Source: an uncultured Elusimicrobiales bacterium (lineage in GTDB: Bacteria; Elusimicrobiota; Elusimicrobia; Elusimicrobiales; Elusimicrobiaceae). From it: a DNA stretch of 64,000 nucleotides. The notes below the pieces were generated by a model. The model did not search any database, had not been told where the DNA came from, and saw nothing but the letters and a program-made list of their open reading frames with translations. Numbering within the stretch: position 1 is the stretch's first letter; the number at the start of each line of letters is the position of its first letter. Shown piece by piece: positions 8,921-18,183 of the stretch. The stretch spans positions 1-64,000 of the forward strand of contig CALUXE010000002.1 in NCBI GenBank assembly GCA_944324675.1, read 5' to 3'. Position numbers and translations under genes: made by a program.

Positions 8921-10720
8921 ATGTGCGGAATAGTGGGATATGTCGGCGGTAAAGATTGCGTAAACATTATAATAGACGGGCTTAAGAAACTCGAGTACCG
9001 CGGTTATGATTCGGCCGGTATAGCTTTTGAGGAAGATAAAGGTTTGGATATTCTTAAAGCGGTAGGCCGAGTGGAGAATTTGGAAAAGCTGGTAAGAGCG
9101 GGAAAAGTAAAATCTCACTGCGCGATAGCGCATACCCGCTGGGCTACGCACGGCAAGCCGAGCGTTTTAAACAGCCATCCGCACGGCGACTGCAAAGGCG
9201 AAGTCGCCATAGTACACAACGGCATAATAGAAAATTACGACGAACTTAAAAAGGAACTTTCTTCCAAGGGTCATAAATTCGCCTCGGAAACCGACAGCGA
9301 AGCCGCAGCCCATTTGATAGAAGAAGAGCTGAAAAACCAAAAAGATTTTTTTAAGGCTTTTGCCTCCGCCGTTAAAAAACTTAAAGGCGCTTACGCATTG
9401 GCCGTGGCATATAAAAACGCGCCGGGCGTAATTTGCGTCGCCAAGAAGCAAAGCCCTTTGGTAATAGGGCAGGGTAAAGGCGAATATTATTTGGCTTCCG
9501 ATGTGCCGGCCTTCCTTAACCACACCAATAAGGCTATATTTCTGGAAGACGGCGACTTGGCGAAGATAACAGCCGACTCCTGCGAGATTTATAATCTCGC
9601 CGGCGTGAGACAAAATCGCAAGGTCAATATAATAAAGTGGAATCCCGCCACCGCTCAAAAAGGCGGATACAAGCACTTTATGATAAAAGAGATTTTTGAT
9701 CAGCCCCAAGCCACAAAAGATACTATTTCCACTTTGCCGCCAGACATCAAAAAGGCTTTCGGCATAACGCCCGCGGCGGCAAGGAAAATCAAGGGCCTTT
9801 ATATAGTGGCCTGCGGAACGGCGTATCACGCGGGGCTGTGCGCCAAATATGTGATAGAACACTTTGCGAAATTGCCGGTAGAGGTTGAAACGGCTTCCGA
9901 GTTTAAGTACAGGAGTATAAATTTCCAAAAGGATTGGCTGTTTATAGCGGTGTCGCAGTCGGGCGAAACGGCTGATACCTTGGCCGCTTTAAACAATGCA
10001 AAACAGGCGGGCCTTAAGGCTTTGAGCATTTGCAATGTGGTAGGCTCCACTATAACAAGAGCCAGCGATTATACCGTTTACACCCACTGCGGGCCGGAAA
10101 TAAGCGTGGCTTCGACGAAGGCGTTTACTTCCCAGTTGGCGGTACTATACAGCTTCGCTTTGAATATCGCCAAAGAGCAGGGAACTATTACGAAAACTGC
10201 CTTTGATAAATTATATAAGGAATTTAAGGCGCTGCCTGCACTTATCGAGCAAACGCTTAAAGACGCAGGTCAAATAAAGAAACTTGCTAAAACGGTTTAT
10301 AAGAGCAATTCTTATATATTCTTGGGCAGGAACGCAGCTTTCCCGATAGCGCTTGAAGGCGCTTTGAAACTTAAGGAAATATCTTATCTCCATGCGGAGG
10401 GTTTTGCCGGCGGAGAAATTAAGCACGGCCCGATAGCAATAATAGAAAAGGGTATGCCCGTAGTGGCTTTGGCGCCGAAGGGCGAATTGTATGAGAAGAT
10501 GCTATCTTCCTGCCGGGAAGTCGGCGCGCGCGGCGCGAAGTTGATAGTCGTAACCAATGCGCCTTTAAAAGGTGCGGTAGAGGTGCCTTACACAAATGAG
10601 TATTTGTTCCCTGTTTTGGCGGTGGTGCCGCTGCAGCTTTTGGCTTATTACGTTTCGGACCTGCGCGGGCGCGAAATCGACAGGCCGCGCAATTTGGCAA
10701 AGAGCGTTACCGTGGAGTAA
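8921..10720 (+). CDS. glmS: Glutamine-fructose-6-phosphate aminotransferase (isomerizing)
   Basis: Makes glucosamine-6-phosphate from fructose-6-phosphate and glutamine, the entry step to amino-sugar synthesis. The protein starts MCGIVGYVGG, so Cys2 becomes the N-terminal nucleophile after Met removal; this fixes the start at 8921 (AGGAG at 8910-8914). The glutaminase half is followed by two SIS domains (VSQSGETADTLAAL; the C-terminus ends in RPRNLAKSVTVE). 599 residues. No glmS ribozyme is possible, because pdxJ ends only nine bases upstream. Confidence 0.97.
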   Translation: MCGIVGYVGGKDCVNIIIDGLKKLEYRGYDSAGIAFEEDKGLDILKAVGRVENLEKLVRAGKVKSHCAIAHTRWATHGKPSVLNSHPHGDCKGEVAIVHNGIIENYDELKKELSSKGHKFASETDSEAAAHLIEEELKNQKDFFKAFASAVKKLKGAYALAVAYKNAPGVICVAKKQSPLVIGQGKGEYYLASDVPAFLNHTNKAIFLEDGDLAKITADSCEIYNLAGVRQNRKVNIIKWNPATAQKGGYKHFMIKEIFDQPQATKDTISTLPPDIKKAFGITPAAARKIKGLYIVACGTAYHAGLCAKYVIEHFAKLPVEVETASEFKYRSINFQKDWLFIAVSQSGETADTLAALNNAKQAGLKALSICNVVGSTITRASDYTVYTHCGPEISVASTKAFTSQLAVLYSFALNIAKEQGTITKTAFDKLYKEFKALPALIEQTLKDAGQIKKLAKTVYKSNSYIFLGRNAAFPIALEGALKLKEISYLHAEGFAGGEIKHGPIAIIEKGMPVVALAPKGELYEKMLSSCREVGARGAKLIVVTNAPLKGAVEVPYTNEYLFPVLAVVPLQLLAYYVSDLRGREIDRPRNLAKSVTVE

Positions 10721-10721
10721 T

Positions 10722-11063
10722 ATGGCGATAATCGGCATAGGCGTAGATATGGAAGATGTCTGCCGCTTTAAGAATACGGAAGATAAACTGCTAAAGCGTA
10801 TTTTTACCGAAGAAGAACTGGCCTTTTGCTTTAAATCCGTTAAACCTTGGGAGCATTTGGCGGCTCGTTTTTGTGCCAAGGAGGCCGCTTTCAAGGCTTT
10901 GCCTTTTAAAGAAATATCCTTTAAAAATATAGAAGTTAAAACCTTGAAAGACGGTAAACCCACTTTTATGATACACGACGATAGAGCAAAGGGGCTGGAT
11001 ATAAAACTCTCTTTATCGCACACCGAGTCCGCCGCGATAGCTTTTGTAGTAGTGAGCGAGTAG
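10722..11063 (+). CDS. acpS: Holo-[acyl-carrier-protein] synthase
   Basis: Transfers 4'-phosphopantetheine from CoA to acyl carrier protein. The motifs are GIGVDMEDVCRF (magnesium-binding Asp near residue 9), ARFCAKEAAFKAL and the C-terminal LSLSHTESAAIAFVV. 113 residues from ATG 10722, one base after the glmS stop, so translation is coupled. A longer open frame upstream only reads through glmS in another frame. Confidence 0.95.
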   Translation: MAIIGIGVDMEDVCRFKNTEDKLLKRIFTEEELAFCFKSVKPWEHLAARFCAKEAAFKALPFKEISFKNIEVKTLKDGKPTFMIHDDRAKGLDIKLSLSHTESAAIAFVVVSE

Positions 11064-11066
11064 CTT

Positions 11067-11954
11067 ATGCAAAATACCGAAAGAACGGACAAAAACTTTT
11101 TTAAAAATAATTATCCGCGCAGAAGCAGAAATTCCTATAAGAATTTAAACGGGAAAGTGTTTATCGTCGCCGGCAGTAAGGATATGCCGGGCGCGGCCGT
11201 TTTGGCGGCGCGCGCGGCTTATAGGGCGGGTGCGGGATTCGTTACGGTAGCAAGCGTGCGGCAGAGTCGCGACGCCCTGATTAAAGCCGTTCCCGAGGCT
11301 TTGATATTGGATATAAAATCGCCCCAAGGCTATCTCGGCGGAAGCGCTTTAAAAAAGATACAAAGCTATCTCAAGCAAAATAAGCAGGACGTAATCCTCG
11401 TCGGCTGCGGGCTGGGCAAAGGCGCGGATATAACGTTAGAACTTTTGCGCTGCGCCAGAACGCCCGCGGTGATAGACGCCGATTCCCTTAACTTTATAGC
11501 GAAGCGTGGTATTAATCTTTTAACTGATATTCCCGCGGTGCTTACCCCGCATGAAGGCGAGATAAAAAGACTGCTTGGCGATATTTCTTTTAATGGGGAA
11601 ACGGCGGCTTTGAGCGTCTCGGATATTACGGGCGGGGTGTGTCTGCTTAAAGGGCCAAATACTCAAATTTGTTTTAAAGGGCGCAAACAAATTAATACCA
11701 GCGGCAATGAGGGTTTGGCAAAAGCGGGCAGCGGGGACGTGCTTGCGGGCATTATCGCGGCGATATGGGCGAAATTGCTTAAGGCGAAAGCCGAAGCCGA
11801 CGCGCGGGAAGAAGGTTTTATTGGCGCGTGCATGGGCGTTTATTTGCACGGCTTCGCGGCGGACTTGGCCGTCAAGGATATTTCCAAGGAATCGCTTAGG
11901 GCGAGCGATGTTATAGACTCTTTGCCGAAGGCGCTTAAAAAACTTTTGGAATAA
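11067..11954 (+). CDS. nnrD: ADP-dependent NAD(P)H-hydrate dehydratase
   Basis: Repairs damaged (hydrated) NADH/NADPH. The ribokinase-like fold shows VFIVAGSKDMPGAAVLAA near residue 32, the PHEGE segment and the catalytic, nucleotide-binding AGSGDVLAGIIAA near residue 215. In many bacteria this domain is fused behind an epimerase domain (NnrE/YjeF_N). Here the 295-residue protein carries only the dehydratase, so the epimerase, if present, is elsewhere. acpS-nnrD adjacency is a common bacterial arrangement and supports the call. Confidence 0.92.
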   Translation: MQNTERTDKNFFKNNYPRRSRNSYKNLNGKVFIVAGSKDMPGAAVLAARAAYRAGAGFVTVASVRQSRDALIKAVPEALILDIKSPQGYLGGSALKKIQSYLKQNKQDVILVGCGLGKGADITLELLRCARTPAVIDADSLNFIAKRGINLLTDIPAVLTPHEGEIKRLLGDISFNGETAALSVSDITGGVCLLKGPNTQICFKGRKQINTSGNEGLAKAGSGDVLAGIIAAIWAKLLKAKAEADAREEGFIGACMGVYLHGFAADLAVKDISKESLRASDVIDSLPKALKKLLE

Positions 11955-11973
11955 AAAAATATAGAATATATAT

Positions 11974-12855
11974 ATGACGATACTTATAATAATTCTCTGC
12001 ATAATATTGATAGCGCTTTTAATGGTTTTTATAGCTTATAAAGAAAGCGACAAAATTATATTGCGCAATACCAAGCGTTCGCAAATAACGGTGTTCCCGG
12101 ATCAGCTTAAGTTGGAATTTGAAAGAGTTATTTTTAAAAATTCCGACGGGATTACTTTGAAAGGCTGGTTCATACCGGCGGAACAGGAAAGCGGCAAAAC
12201 CATCGTATTTATGCACGGCTGGGGTATGAACAAAGGCACGATATTGCAAAATACGGTTTTTTTAAGAAAAAAATACAATTTATTTTATTTCGATTTCAGA
12301 GGTTCGGGCGAAAGCGGGGAGGGATTATCCTCCATCGGCTATTTGGAAATACGCGACGCCAAAGCCGCGATAGAAAAGTTGATAGAAACCCGCCCCGACG
12401 CCTGTAAAGAGATCGGCCTTTACGGCCTTTCAATGGGCGCGGCCGTAGCCATTTATGAAGGCGCTCATAACGATTTGGTCAAATGCGTGGTGGCCGAAGG
12501 GTGTTATTATTCTTACGAGAAAGTGGTCGCCCGCTGGGCGCGCGTACATAAGCATACGCCGTATTTCCCGCTGGTCGCCTTGGCTTTGTATTTCGCCAAG
12601 AAGCGTCTGGGAATGGATCCCGAGGAGTTCAGCCCGAAATACAATATCGAAAAATTAAACGGCAAACCCGTATTTATAATAAACGGCGCCGACGACACTC
12701 TTTCTCCTAGACACGACGCCAGGAAATTGTACCACCGCGCGAAGGAACCCAAACAGATTTGGATAGTGCCCAACGCTACTCATACGGAAGTGGCCGACGT
12801 CGCGGGCCAGCAATACAAGAATAGACTAAGCGAATTTTACGACAAGTATTTGTAA
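11974..12855 (+). CDS. Membrane-anchored alpha/beta hydrolase
   Basis: 293 residues starting with one strongly hydrophobic helix (residues 2-22), a signal anchor, then an alpha/beta-hydrolase domain. Visible are the oxyanion segment FMHGWGMNKG, the nucleophile elbow GLSMGAA with Ser, a likely acid in NGADD and a catalytic His in NATHTE. This resembles the YqkD/BAAT-type esterase-peptidase group; substrate unknown. It starts 19 bases after nnrD and ends the long operon begun at hpt. Confidence 0.85.
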   Translation: MTILIIILCIILIALLMVFIAYKESDKIILRNTKRSQITVFPDQLKLEFERVIFKNSDGITLKGWFIPAEQESGKTIVFMHGWGMNKGTILQNTVFLRKKYNLFYFDFRGSGESGEGLSSIGYLEIRDAKAAIEKLIETRPDACKEIGLYGLSMGAAVAIYEGAHNDLVKCVVAEGCYYSYEKVVARWARVHKHTPYFPLVALALYFAKKRLGMDPEEFSPKYNIEKLNGKPVFIINGADDTLSPRHDARKLYHRAKEPKQIWIVPNATHTEVADVAGQQYKNRLSEFYDKYL

Positions 12856-12873
12856 TCCAATTCATCTAAAGAC

Positions 12874-12905
12874 AATAAATCCCGGCCTCAAAACCGGGAT
12901 TTATT
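12874..12905 (+). terminator. Intrinsic terminator at the end of the hpt-to-hydrolase operon
   Basis: 12-bp perfect stem AATAAATCCCGG/CCGGGATTTATT (12874-12885, 12894-12905), loop CCTCAAAA. A/T-rich flanks on both sides may let it work in both directions. Confidence 0.8.
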
Positions 12906-13141
12906 ATTTGTGTATTTTTTTACGGTAGCTTTTGCCGCGGAGAAATTCAGCCTATCCGTTTTGAAAGGTTTTATTGTTCTTGACGGCGCATCTTTGTCAA
13001 AAACAATGTCGCCAACTATACCGCGCATATTGGCAAAAGCACTGTTTGCTGGGATTTATCCTTTTTCCCTGGTTAATCCGCGCGGGTTGTATCCATGGGG
13101 TTTGTCTTTGGGTCGACGGGCGGAGGATATTCTTTTAGCAT
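12888..13141 (-). pseudogene. Possible small decayed gene (two short minus-strand frames)
   Basis: Between the terminator and the next gene the minus strand holds a 22-residue frame (13141-13073, MLKEYPPPVDPKTNPMDTT...). A second, differently phased frame (13028-12888) is protein-like but ends inside the terminator stem-loop. Together they look like one short gene broken by a frameshift, or coincidence. No good ribosome binding site is seen. A plus-strand frame over the same bases (12910-13173) looks like a shadow. Confidence 0.25.
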
Positions 13142-13159
13142 TTCCCGAGCGAAAAGGGG

Positions 13160-13666
13160 TTATTTCTTTTTAGCTTGTTCTTCTTTTTGCCTGAATACGC
13201 TTATGAGCTGTTGGCTGTAAGCGTAGAATTTGTAAAAGTCGTTAGCGGTATTTCTTGCCGACAGTTCATCAATGGTAATATAGAAAGTTTTATTTTTATT
13301 TATGGCGAAAAGCGTTATTTTGGAAGGCTCTTTTGGCTCGGGCAGAATGTCGCAGGGCATCATTTTATCGCAGAGTTTCGCGCCTTCTTCTATAAAAGTC
13401 AGGGCGGCTTTCTTTACGCTTTCCTCGTTTTCCCCGATAAGCCCGCCTATGCCGGCGGGGCTGTTGTTTTCAAAATACAAGCTGGCGTTGCCCAGCACGG
13501 AGGCGGCCAATATGATATTTTTTAGTATGCCGTTATGATCCTTCATACAATATTCCAGCCCGGCCACCAGGATTTCTTCCTTGCCGATGCCTTTAAGTTC
13601 TTTTTTGCTTTCCAAATTGTTTACGTCCAGCCAGAATCCTCTCATATTTTTGTAGGCGTTATTCAT
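13160..13666 (-). CDS. Hypothetical protein (168 aa)
   Basis: I do not recognise the family. The sequence is soluble-looking, without signal peptide or membrane helix, and contains a Gly-rich stretch (PAGIGGLIGENEES) and a Lys-rich C-terminus. The ATG at 13666 has a strong ribosome binding site (GGGGGAG, about 5 bases away), which supports a real gene. It is divergent from deoB, with about 65 bases between the starts. Confidence 0.65.
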   Translation of the reverse strand: MNNAYKNMRGFWLDVNNLESKKELKGIGKEEILVAGLEYCMKDHNGILKNIILAASVLGNASLYFENNSPAGIGGLIGENEESVKKAALTFIEEGAKLCDKMMPCDILPEPKEPSKITLFAINKNKTFYITIDELSARNTANDFYKFYAYSQQLISVFRQKEEQAKKK

Positions 13667-13731
13667 AGCTCCCCCTTGCTAAGAAAATATTTTTAATATA
13701 CATTGAAATTATATCAGTTCTCGGAGGTTTT

Positions 13732-14934
13732 ATGCAGGCTAAAGGCAGGGCAATAATCTTGATGATGGATTCTTTCGGCATCGGCGGAGCAAAGGATGCG
13801 GCTTCCTTCGGAGACGAGGGGGCAAACACTTTTTTGCACATAGCCGAAAACTATAAAAATCTTAAAGTCCCCAACTTAAAAAAACTGGGTCTTGCAGAGG
13901 CGGCAAAGGCCTCTTGCGGTATTTCTGCTCCTACCGATGAAAGCGCGAAAGCGGATTTTAATTTGCCTTCGAAATACGGATATATGAAGGAAGTAAGCAA
14001 AGGGAAAGATACGTCCTCAGGCCATTGGGAGATGGCTGGCGTGCCGGTAACTTTTAATTGGGGCTATTTTAAACCTGAGTATCCGTCTTTCCCGGAGGAT
14101 TTGATAGATGCCATATGCAAGGAGGCCGGGCTTAAGGGGATATTGGGCAACAAAGCGGCCTCTGGTACGGTGATAATAAACGAGCTGGGCGAGGAACATA
14201 TAAAGACTGGCTTGCCGATATGCTATACTTCGGCCGACAGCGTGTTCCAAATAGCGGCGCACGAGAAATACTTCGGTTTGGACAGATTGTATCGCCTTTG
14301 CGAGATAGCTTTCAAACATTTAAAGCCATACAATATAGCGCGCGTGATAGCGAGGCCTTTTGACGGCGAAAAAGCGGGCGAATTTAAACGTACGAAGAAT
14401 CGCCACGACTATTCCGTCAAACCGCCAGCGCCGACGGTTCTTGATATTATGAAAGAAGAAGGCGGACAGGTAATATCGGTCGGGAAAATATCCGATATTT
14501 TCGCCGCGCAGGGCATTACCCGCGCTGTAAAAGCCAACGGCCTTGAGGAGCTTTGGGGCGTAACTTTAAGCGAAGTCAAATCCGCGCCCAAAGGCAGCAT
14601 AATATTTACCAACTTTGTGGATTTCGATATGACCTGGGGCCACCGCCGCGATATAAAAGGTTATGCCGAAGGTTTGGAATATTTTGACTCCAGATTAAAA
14701 GATCTGGCGGCGATACTTGAAGATGAGGACATCGTCTTCATAACCGCCGACCACGGCTGCGATCCCCATTATAAAGGCAGCGACCATACCCGCGAGCAGG
14801 TGCCGGTAATAATGTTCGGCAAGAAGGTAGAGCCGGGTTTTATCGGCGGGCGGGACAGTTTTTCGGATATCGCCGCGACGATAGCGGATTATTTTAAGCT
14901 AAAGGCGCCTTTAAACGGGAAGAGTTTTCTTTGA
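13732..14934 (+). CDS. deoB: Phosphopentomutase
   Basis: Interconverts ribose/deoxyribose 1- and 5-phosphates in nucleoside breakdown. An alkaline-phosphatase-fold metalloenzyme: N-terminal MMDSFGIGGAKDAA carries the metal Asp, SSGHWEMAG follows near residue 100, then ISVGKISDIFA and the second metal site FITADHGCDPHYKGSDHTRE. 400 residues, full length. GGAGG lies 5 bases before the start. Confidence 0.96.
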   Translation: MQAKGRAIILMMDSFGIGGAKDAASFGDEGANTFLHIAENYKNLKVPNLKKLGLAEAAKASCGISAPTDESAKADFNLPSKYGYMKEVSKGKDTSSGHWEMAGVPVTFNWGYFKPEYPSFPEDLIDAICKEAGLKGILGNKAASGTVIINELGEEHIKTGLPICYTSADSVFQIAAHEKYFGLDRLYRLCEIAFKHLKPYNIARVIARPFDGEKAGEFKRTKNRHDYSVKPPAPTVLDIMKEEGGQVISVGKISDIFAAQGITRAVKANGLEELWGVTLSEVKSAPKGSIIFTNFVDFDMTWGHRRDIKGYAEGLEYFDSRLKDLAAILEDEDIVFITADHGCDPHYKGSDHTREQVPVIMFGKKVEPGFIGGRDSFSDIAATIADYFKLKAPLNGKSFL

Positions 14935-14954
14935 GGATATAAAATATTAAAAAT

Positions 14955-14984
14955 AAAACCCCGAATAATAGCGGGGTTTTTGCG
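14955..14984 (+). terminator. Intrinsic terminator after deoB
   Basis: Stem AAAACCCCG/CGGGGTTTT (14955-14963, 14972-14980) followed by T. It lies between convergent genes and may serve both. Confidence 0.8.
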
Positions 14985-15000
14985 TTTAAAAATTTTCGTA

Positions 15001-16023
15001 TTATCCCAGTAGTTTCCTGCCGGCAAGAATCGACGCCAGCGGACGGGTGGGCTTGTATCTTTCAAAAATCATTTTGGCTATAGAGGTAAGCGGTACGGCC
15101 AGCAAGGCGCCTATAACGCCCCAAACCAAAGCCCAAAAGATTAAGCAGGCTATAACTATTACGGGGTCAAGGTCCATGCCTTTGCCCAGCCATTTCGTTT
15201 CAAGTATATTGCCGATAATAAAATGTATCGTAATCAACAAGGAAATCGCCAATATTATATGCCAGTCAAACCCGTATTGCAGGAAGAGTACCGGTATCGG
15301 CAGCATAGTGGCTATAAAAGGCCCTATATTGGGGATAAAGTTAAGCGCGAAGGTGATAAACGCTATCATTAAAGCCAATTCCGCCCCGACCAAAGTAAGC
15401 GTAAGCCAAGTAAACAATCCGGTCAACAGAGAAACCAAAATTTTAATCATCAGGTAATAGGAAATTTGTTTTTCTATATTGCTTACGAAATTTGTTTTTT
15501 CCTTGGTGCTGCTCATAAAAATGAATATTACGAATAAACATATCAAGCCCGCGTTGGTAAATATGGAAACGATATTGCTCCCCATAGTCTTAACCATATT
15601 GAAAATGGGTATATTGTTAAGATAGTTCATCAGCACTTCGGAGTTTAATACTATGCCCATTTTTTGTGCCGTCAAAATAAACCAATCGATGGTGTCGTTA
15701 AGTTTGGAAGCGTAAATATCGGTGCTTTGTATGAAAGATTCTATCGAAGCCGAAATAAAGAATATGGATAATACCGAAAAGCATACAAACAGCAGTACCG
15801 TTGCCAAAAGCCCCAAGGAAGTAGGGATATGCCATTTTTCCTTCATATAAGCGGCGGCGGTGTTTAAAAGCATATATATAAAGTAAGCGATTACGAAAGG
15901 CATCAAAATGACTCTCGTATAAACCAAAAAGGCCGTAAGCGCGCCGGCGGCGAGTATCATCAGGCAGACATTGTTTACCGCGGCGAATTGTTCCAACTTT
16001 TTATTTATGTTATCTGTCTTCAT
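15001..16023 (-). CDS. AI-2E (PerM/TqsA) family membrane transporter
   Basis: A 340-residue polytopic protein of the UPF0118/AI-2E family. Two N-terminal helices (near 18-55) are followed by a third (about 67-90), a periplasmic segment with amphipathic stretches, and a C-terminal block of helices containing FALNFIPNIGPFIATMLPIP and GALLAVPLTSIAKMI, typical of the family. Members export small molecules or Na+/H+; the substrate here is unknown. Its start overlaps the end of nadE by 14 bases, so it is the last gene of the EAL-copA-nadE operon. Confidence 0.88.
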   Translation of the reverse strand: MKTDNINKKLEQFAAVNNVCLMILAAGALTAFLVYTRVILMPFVIAYFIYMLLNTAAAYMKEKWHIPTSLGLLATVLLFVCFSVLSIFFISASIESFIQSTDIYASKLNDTIDWFILTAQKMGIVLNSEVLMNYLNNIPIFNMVKTMGSNIVSIFTNAGLICLFVIFIFMSSTKEKTNFVSNIEKQISYYLMIKILVSLLTGLFTWLTLTLVGAELALMIAFITFALNFIPNIGPFIATMLPIPVLFLQYGFDWHIILAISLLITIHFIIGNILETKWLGKGMDLDPVIVIACLIFWALVWGVIGALLAVPLTSIAKMIFERYKPTRPLASILAGRKLLG

Positions 16024-17932
16024 CTATATCCTTAAGCCATAAATCTCCGCCGATGTCGCTTGGCAGGCGCAGGTCCGCGCGCGGGCTTAGGGCGGCGGAG
16101 CCTATTTTTGGGCCGTCGGGCAGGCAGGAGCGTTTAAACTGCTGGGTGAAAAATCTTCTAAAAAACACTCTAAGCCATTTGCTTATTTGCCCTTTGGAAC
16201 ATTTCCCTTGAAAAGCGTTTTGCGCCAGGAAGAGTATCTTTTTCGGCTCGAAATTATATCTCAAAAAATAATACAGGAAGAAATCGTGCAGCTCATACGG
16301 GCCGACCAAATCTTCCGTCTTTTGCGCAATTTTTCCGCTTTTGTCCGCGGGCAGAAGCTCGGGGCTTATCGGCGTGTCGACAATATCGAGCAATATATTC
16401 TTTATTGCTGAGTTATCGCTCTTTTGCGCCAGATATTTGACCAAATGTTTTACCAGCGTTTTCGGCACTCCGCAGTTGACGCCGTACATCGACATATGGT
16501 CCCCGTTGAACGTTGCCCAGCCCAAAGCCAATTCCGACATATCGCCCGTACCTATTACCAGCCCGCCGTATTTGTTGGCGAGGTCCATCAGTATTTGCGT
16601 GCGTTCGCGGGCTTGGGCATTTTCGTAGACGGAATCTTTTACGTTTTTGTTATGCCCTATATCTTTAAAGTGGGTGAGGCAGGCTTGTTTAATGTCTATT
16701 TCCTTAAACTCGGCGCCCAACAGTTTGATTAGTTTTACGGCGTTGCGGTAAGTCCTGTCCGTGGTGCCGAATCCGGGCATTGTAACGGCCAGGATATCGC
16801 TTGCGGGCAAATTGAGTTTATCCAGAGTTTTCTTGCAGATTAAAAGCGCCAGGGTGGAATCCAGTCCGCCCGAAACCCCTATAACAAGTTTGCGTGCTTT
16901 GGTGTGCATAATGCGTTTTGCCAAAGCGGCGGCTTGGATTTCCGTTATTTCGGAAAATCTTTCTTCCGCGGCGAAGCCCTGAGGCACGAAAGGAGAGGAA
17001 TTTATTTTTCTGCTTAGTTTTATTTCTTTCGCGCTTGAATTTATCTCAACCGTTCTGTATTCTTTTTTGCGGTTTGCCGCGCAGTCTTTAAAAGTGGTGT
17101 TTGTCAGCCTTTCGTTTCTTAAGGCTTGGACGTCAATTTCGCTCATCATTATTTGCGGTTTTAGACTGAAGCGTTCGGATTGTTCAAGCGGAGTTCCGTT
17201 CTCAAAAATAAAGGCGTTGCCCGCGAAAACGGCGTCGCTTGTAGATTCTCCGAATCCGCAAGAGGTATAGACGTATCCCGCCAGGCACCTTGCCGATTGT
17301 TGTTTCACCAAATCTTTAAGGTATAGATATTTGCCTGTAAGTTCGTCTGAGGCTGAAAGATTGAAAATGATTTCCGCGCCCGCCTGCGCCGCGAAGGAAG
17401 AAGGCGGTATAGGGGCCCAAAGGTCTTCGCATATTTCTACGGTGAAAGCGGCGTCTTTTGTTTTAAAGAGCAAATCCGCGCCGAGAGGTATTTCTTTCCC
17501 GCCGATAGTTATCATTTTGTTTTGTATATCGGCCGCGGAAGAGAAATAGCGTTTCTCGTAAAATTCTTTGTAGTTTGGCAGGAAGGTTTTGGGTACTATC
17601 CCCATTATTTCGCCTTTATGCAATACGACCGCGGCGTTTAGCAGTTTGCCTTCAAACAATAAAGGCAGGCCCAGTATTATTACGATATCCAAGGCTTTTG
17701 TTTGTTTTGCCGTGATTAAAAGTTGTTCAAGGGCGGAGTTTATCAATAGCGGATTAAGAAACAAATCCCCGCAGGTGTAACCCGTTAAAGAAAGCTCTGG
17801 CAGCAGGGCGAAATTCGCTCCGCGCGAAGATGCTTCCTTAACCGCTTTGACTATTTCCTCTCGGTTAAATTCCGTATTTGCCGGCAGCACTTGCGGTATT
17901 ATCGCGGCCGCCTTTATAAAACCGTAGTTCAT
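16010..17932 (-). CDS. nadE: Glutamine-dependent NAD+ synthetase
   Basis: Amidates nicotinic acid adenine dinucleotide to NAD+. The N-terminal nitrilase-type glutaminase has the triad Glu in LLPELSLTGYTCGDL, Lys in NYKEFYEKRYF and Cys in VEICEDLWAP. The C-terminal synthetase has the ATP P-loop GVSGGLDSTLALL. 640 residues from ATG 17932 (MNYGFIKAA); twelve extra in-frame residues upstream do not match the family. There is no clear ribosome binding site; it starts about 47 bases after the copA stop. Confidence 0.95.
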   Translation of the reverse strand: MNYGFIKAAAIIPQVLPANTEFNREEIVKAVKEASSRGANFALLPELSLTGYTCGDLFLNPLLINSALEQLLITAKQTKALDIVIILGLPLLFEGKLLNAAVVLHKGEIMGIVPKTFLPNYKEFYEKRYFSSAADIQNKMITIGGKEIPLGADLLFKTKDAAFTVEICEDLWAPIPPSSFAAQAGAEIIFNLSASDELTGKYLYLKDLVKQQSARCLAGYVYTSCGFGESTSDAVFAGNAFIFENGTPLEQSERFSLKPQIMMSEIDVQALRNERLTNTTFKDCAANRKKEYRTVEINSSAKEIKLSRKINSSPFVPQGFAAEERFSEITEIQAAALAKRIMHTKARKLVIGVSGGLDSTLALLICKKTLDKLNLPASDILAVTMPGFGTTDRTYRNAVKLIKLLGAEFKEIDIKQACLTHFKDIGHNKNVKDSVYENAQARERTQILMDLANKYGGLVIGTGDMSELALGWATFNGDHMSMYGVNCGVPKTLVKHLVKYLAQKSDNSAIKNILLDIVDTPISPELLPADKSGKIAQKTEDLVGPYELHDFFLYYFLRYNFEPKKILFLAQNAFQGKCSKGQISKWLRVFFRRFFTQQFKRSCLPDGPKIGSAALSPRADLRLPSDIGGDLWLKDIDEDR

Positions 17933-17979
17933 AATATATAAATTAGCAAAAAAGGGGGAAAACGGCAATTTCCCGAATC

Positions 17980-18183
17980 TTATTTTATCCCCGTTACTTT
18001 ATAACCCGCGTTTTCTACCGCGCGGATAATATCTTGGTCCGATATATTTTGCGGTATTTGGGCCGCGGCGGTTTTTGCGTTTAAGTCTATTTCGGCCTCT
18101 ATTCCCAATGCCGCCAGCGCGGTTTTGACTCTGCCCGCGCAATGCCGGCAGGCCATACCTTCGATATGGATAGTCTTTTTCAT
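17980..18183 (-). CDS. Probable internal translation product: CopZ-like copper chaperone
   Basis: Inside copA, in the same frame, an ATG at 18183 is preceded seven bases upstream by a full AAGGAG (18190-18195). From there 67 residues encode one complete heavy-metal-associated domain starting MKKTIHIEGMACRHC, exactly the size and start of free CopZ chaperones. Either copZ was fused to copA by loss of the copA stop codon, or both the fused and free forms are made from one message. Independent translation is inferred from the ribosome binding site only. Confidence 0.6.
   Translation of the reverse strand: MKKTIHIEGMACRHCAGRVKTALAALGIEAEIDLNAKTAAAQIPQNISDQDIIRAVENAGYKVTGIK

Noticed and set aside
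12910-13173. 87-residue plus-strand gene
   Set aside because: It starts at the edge of the terminator, lacks a ribosome binding site and has no recognisable features.
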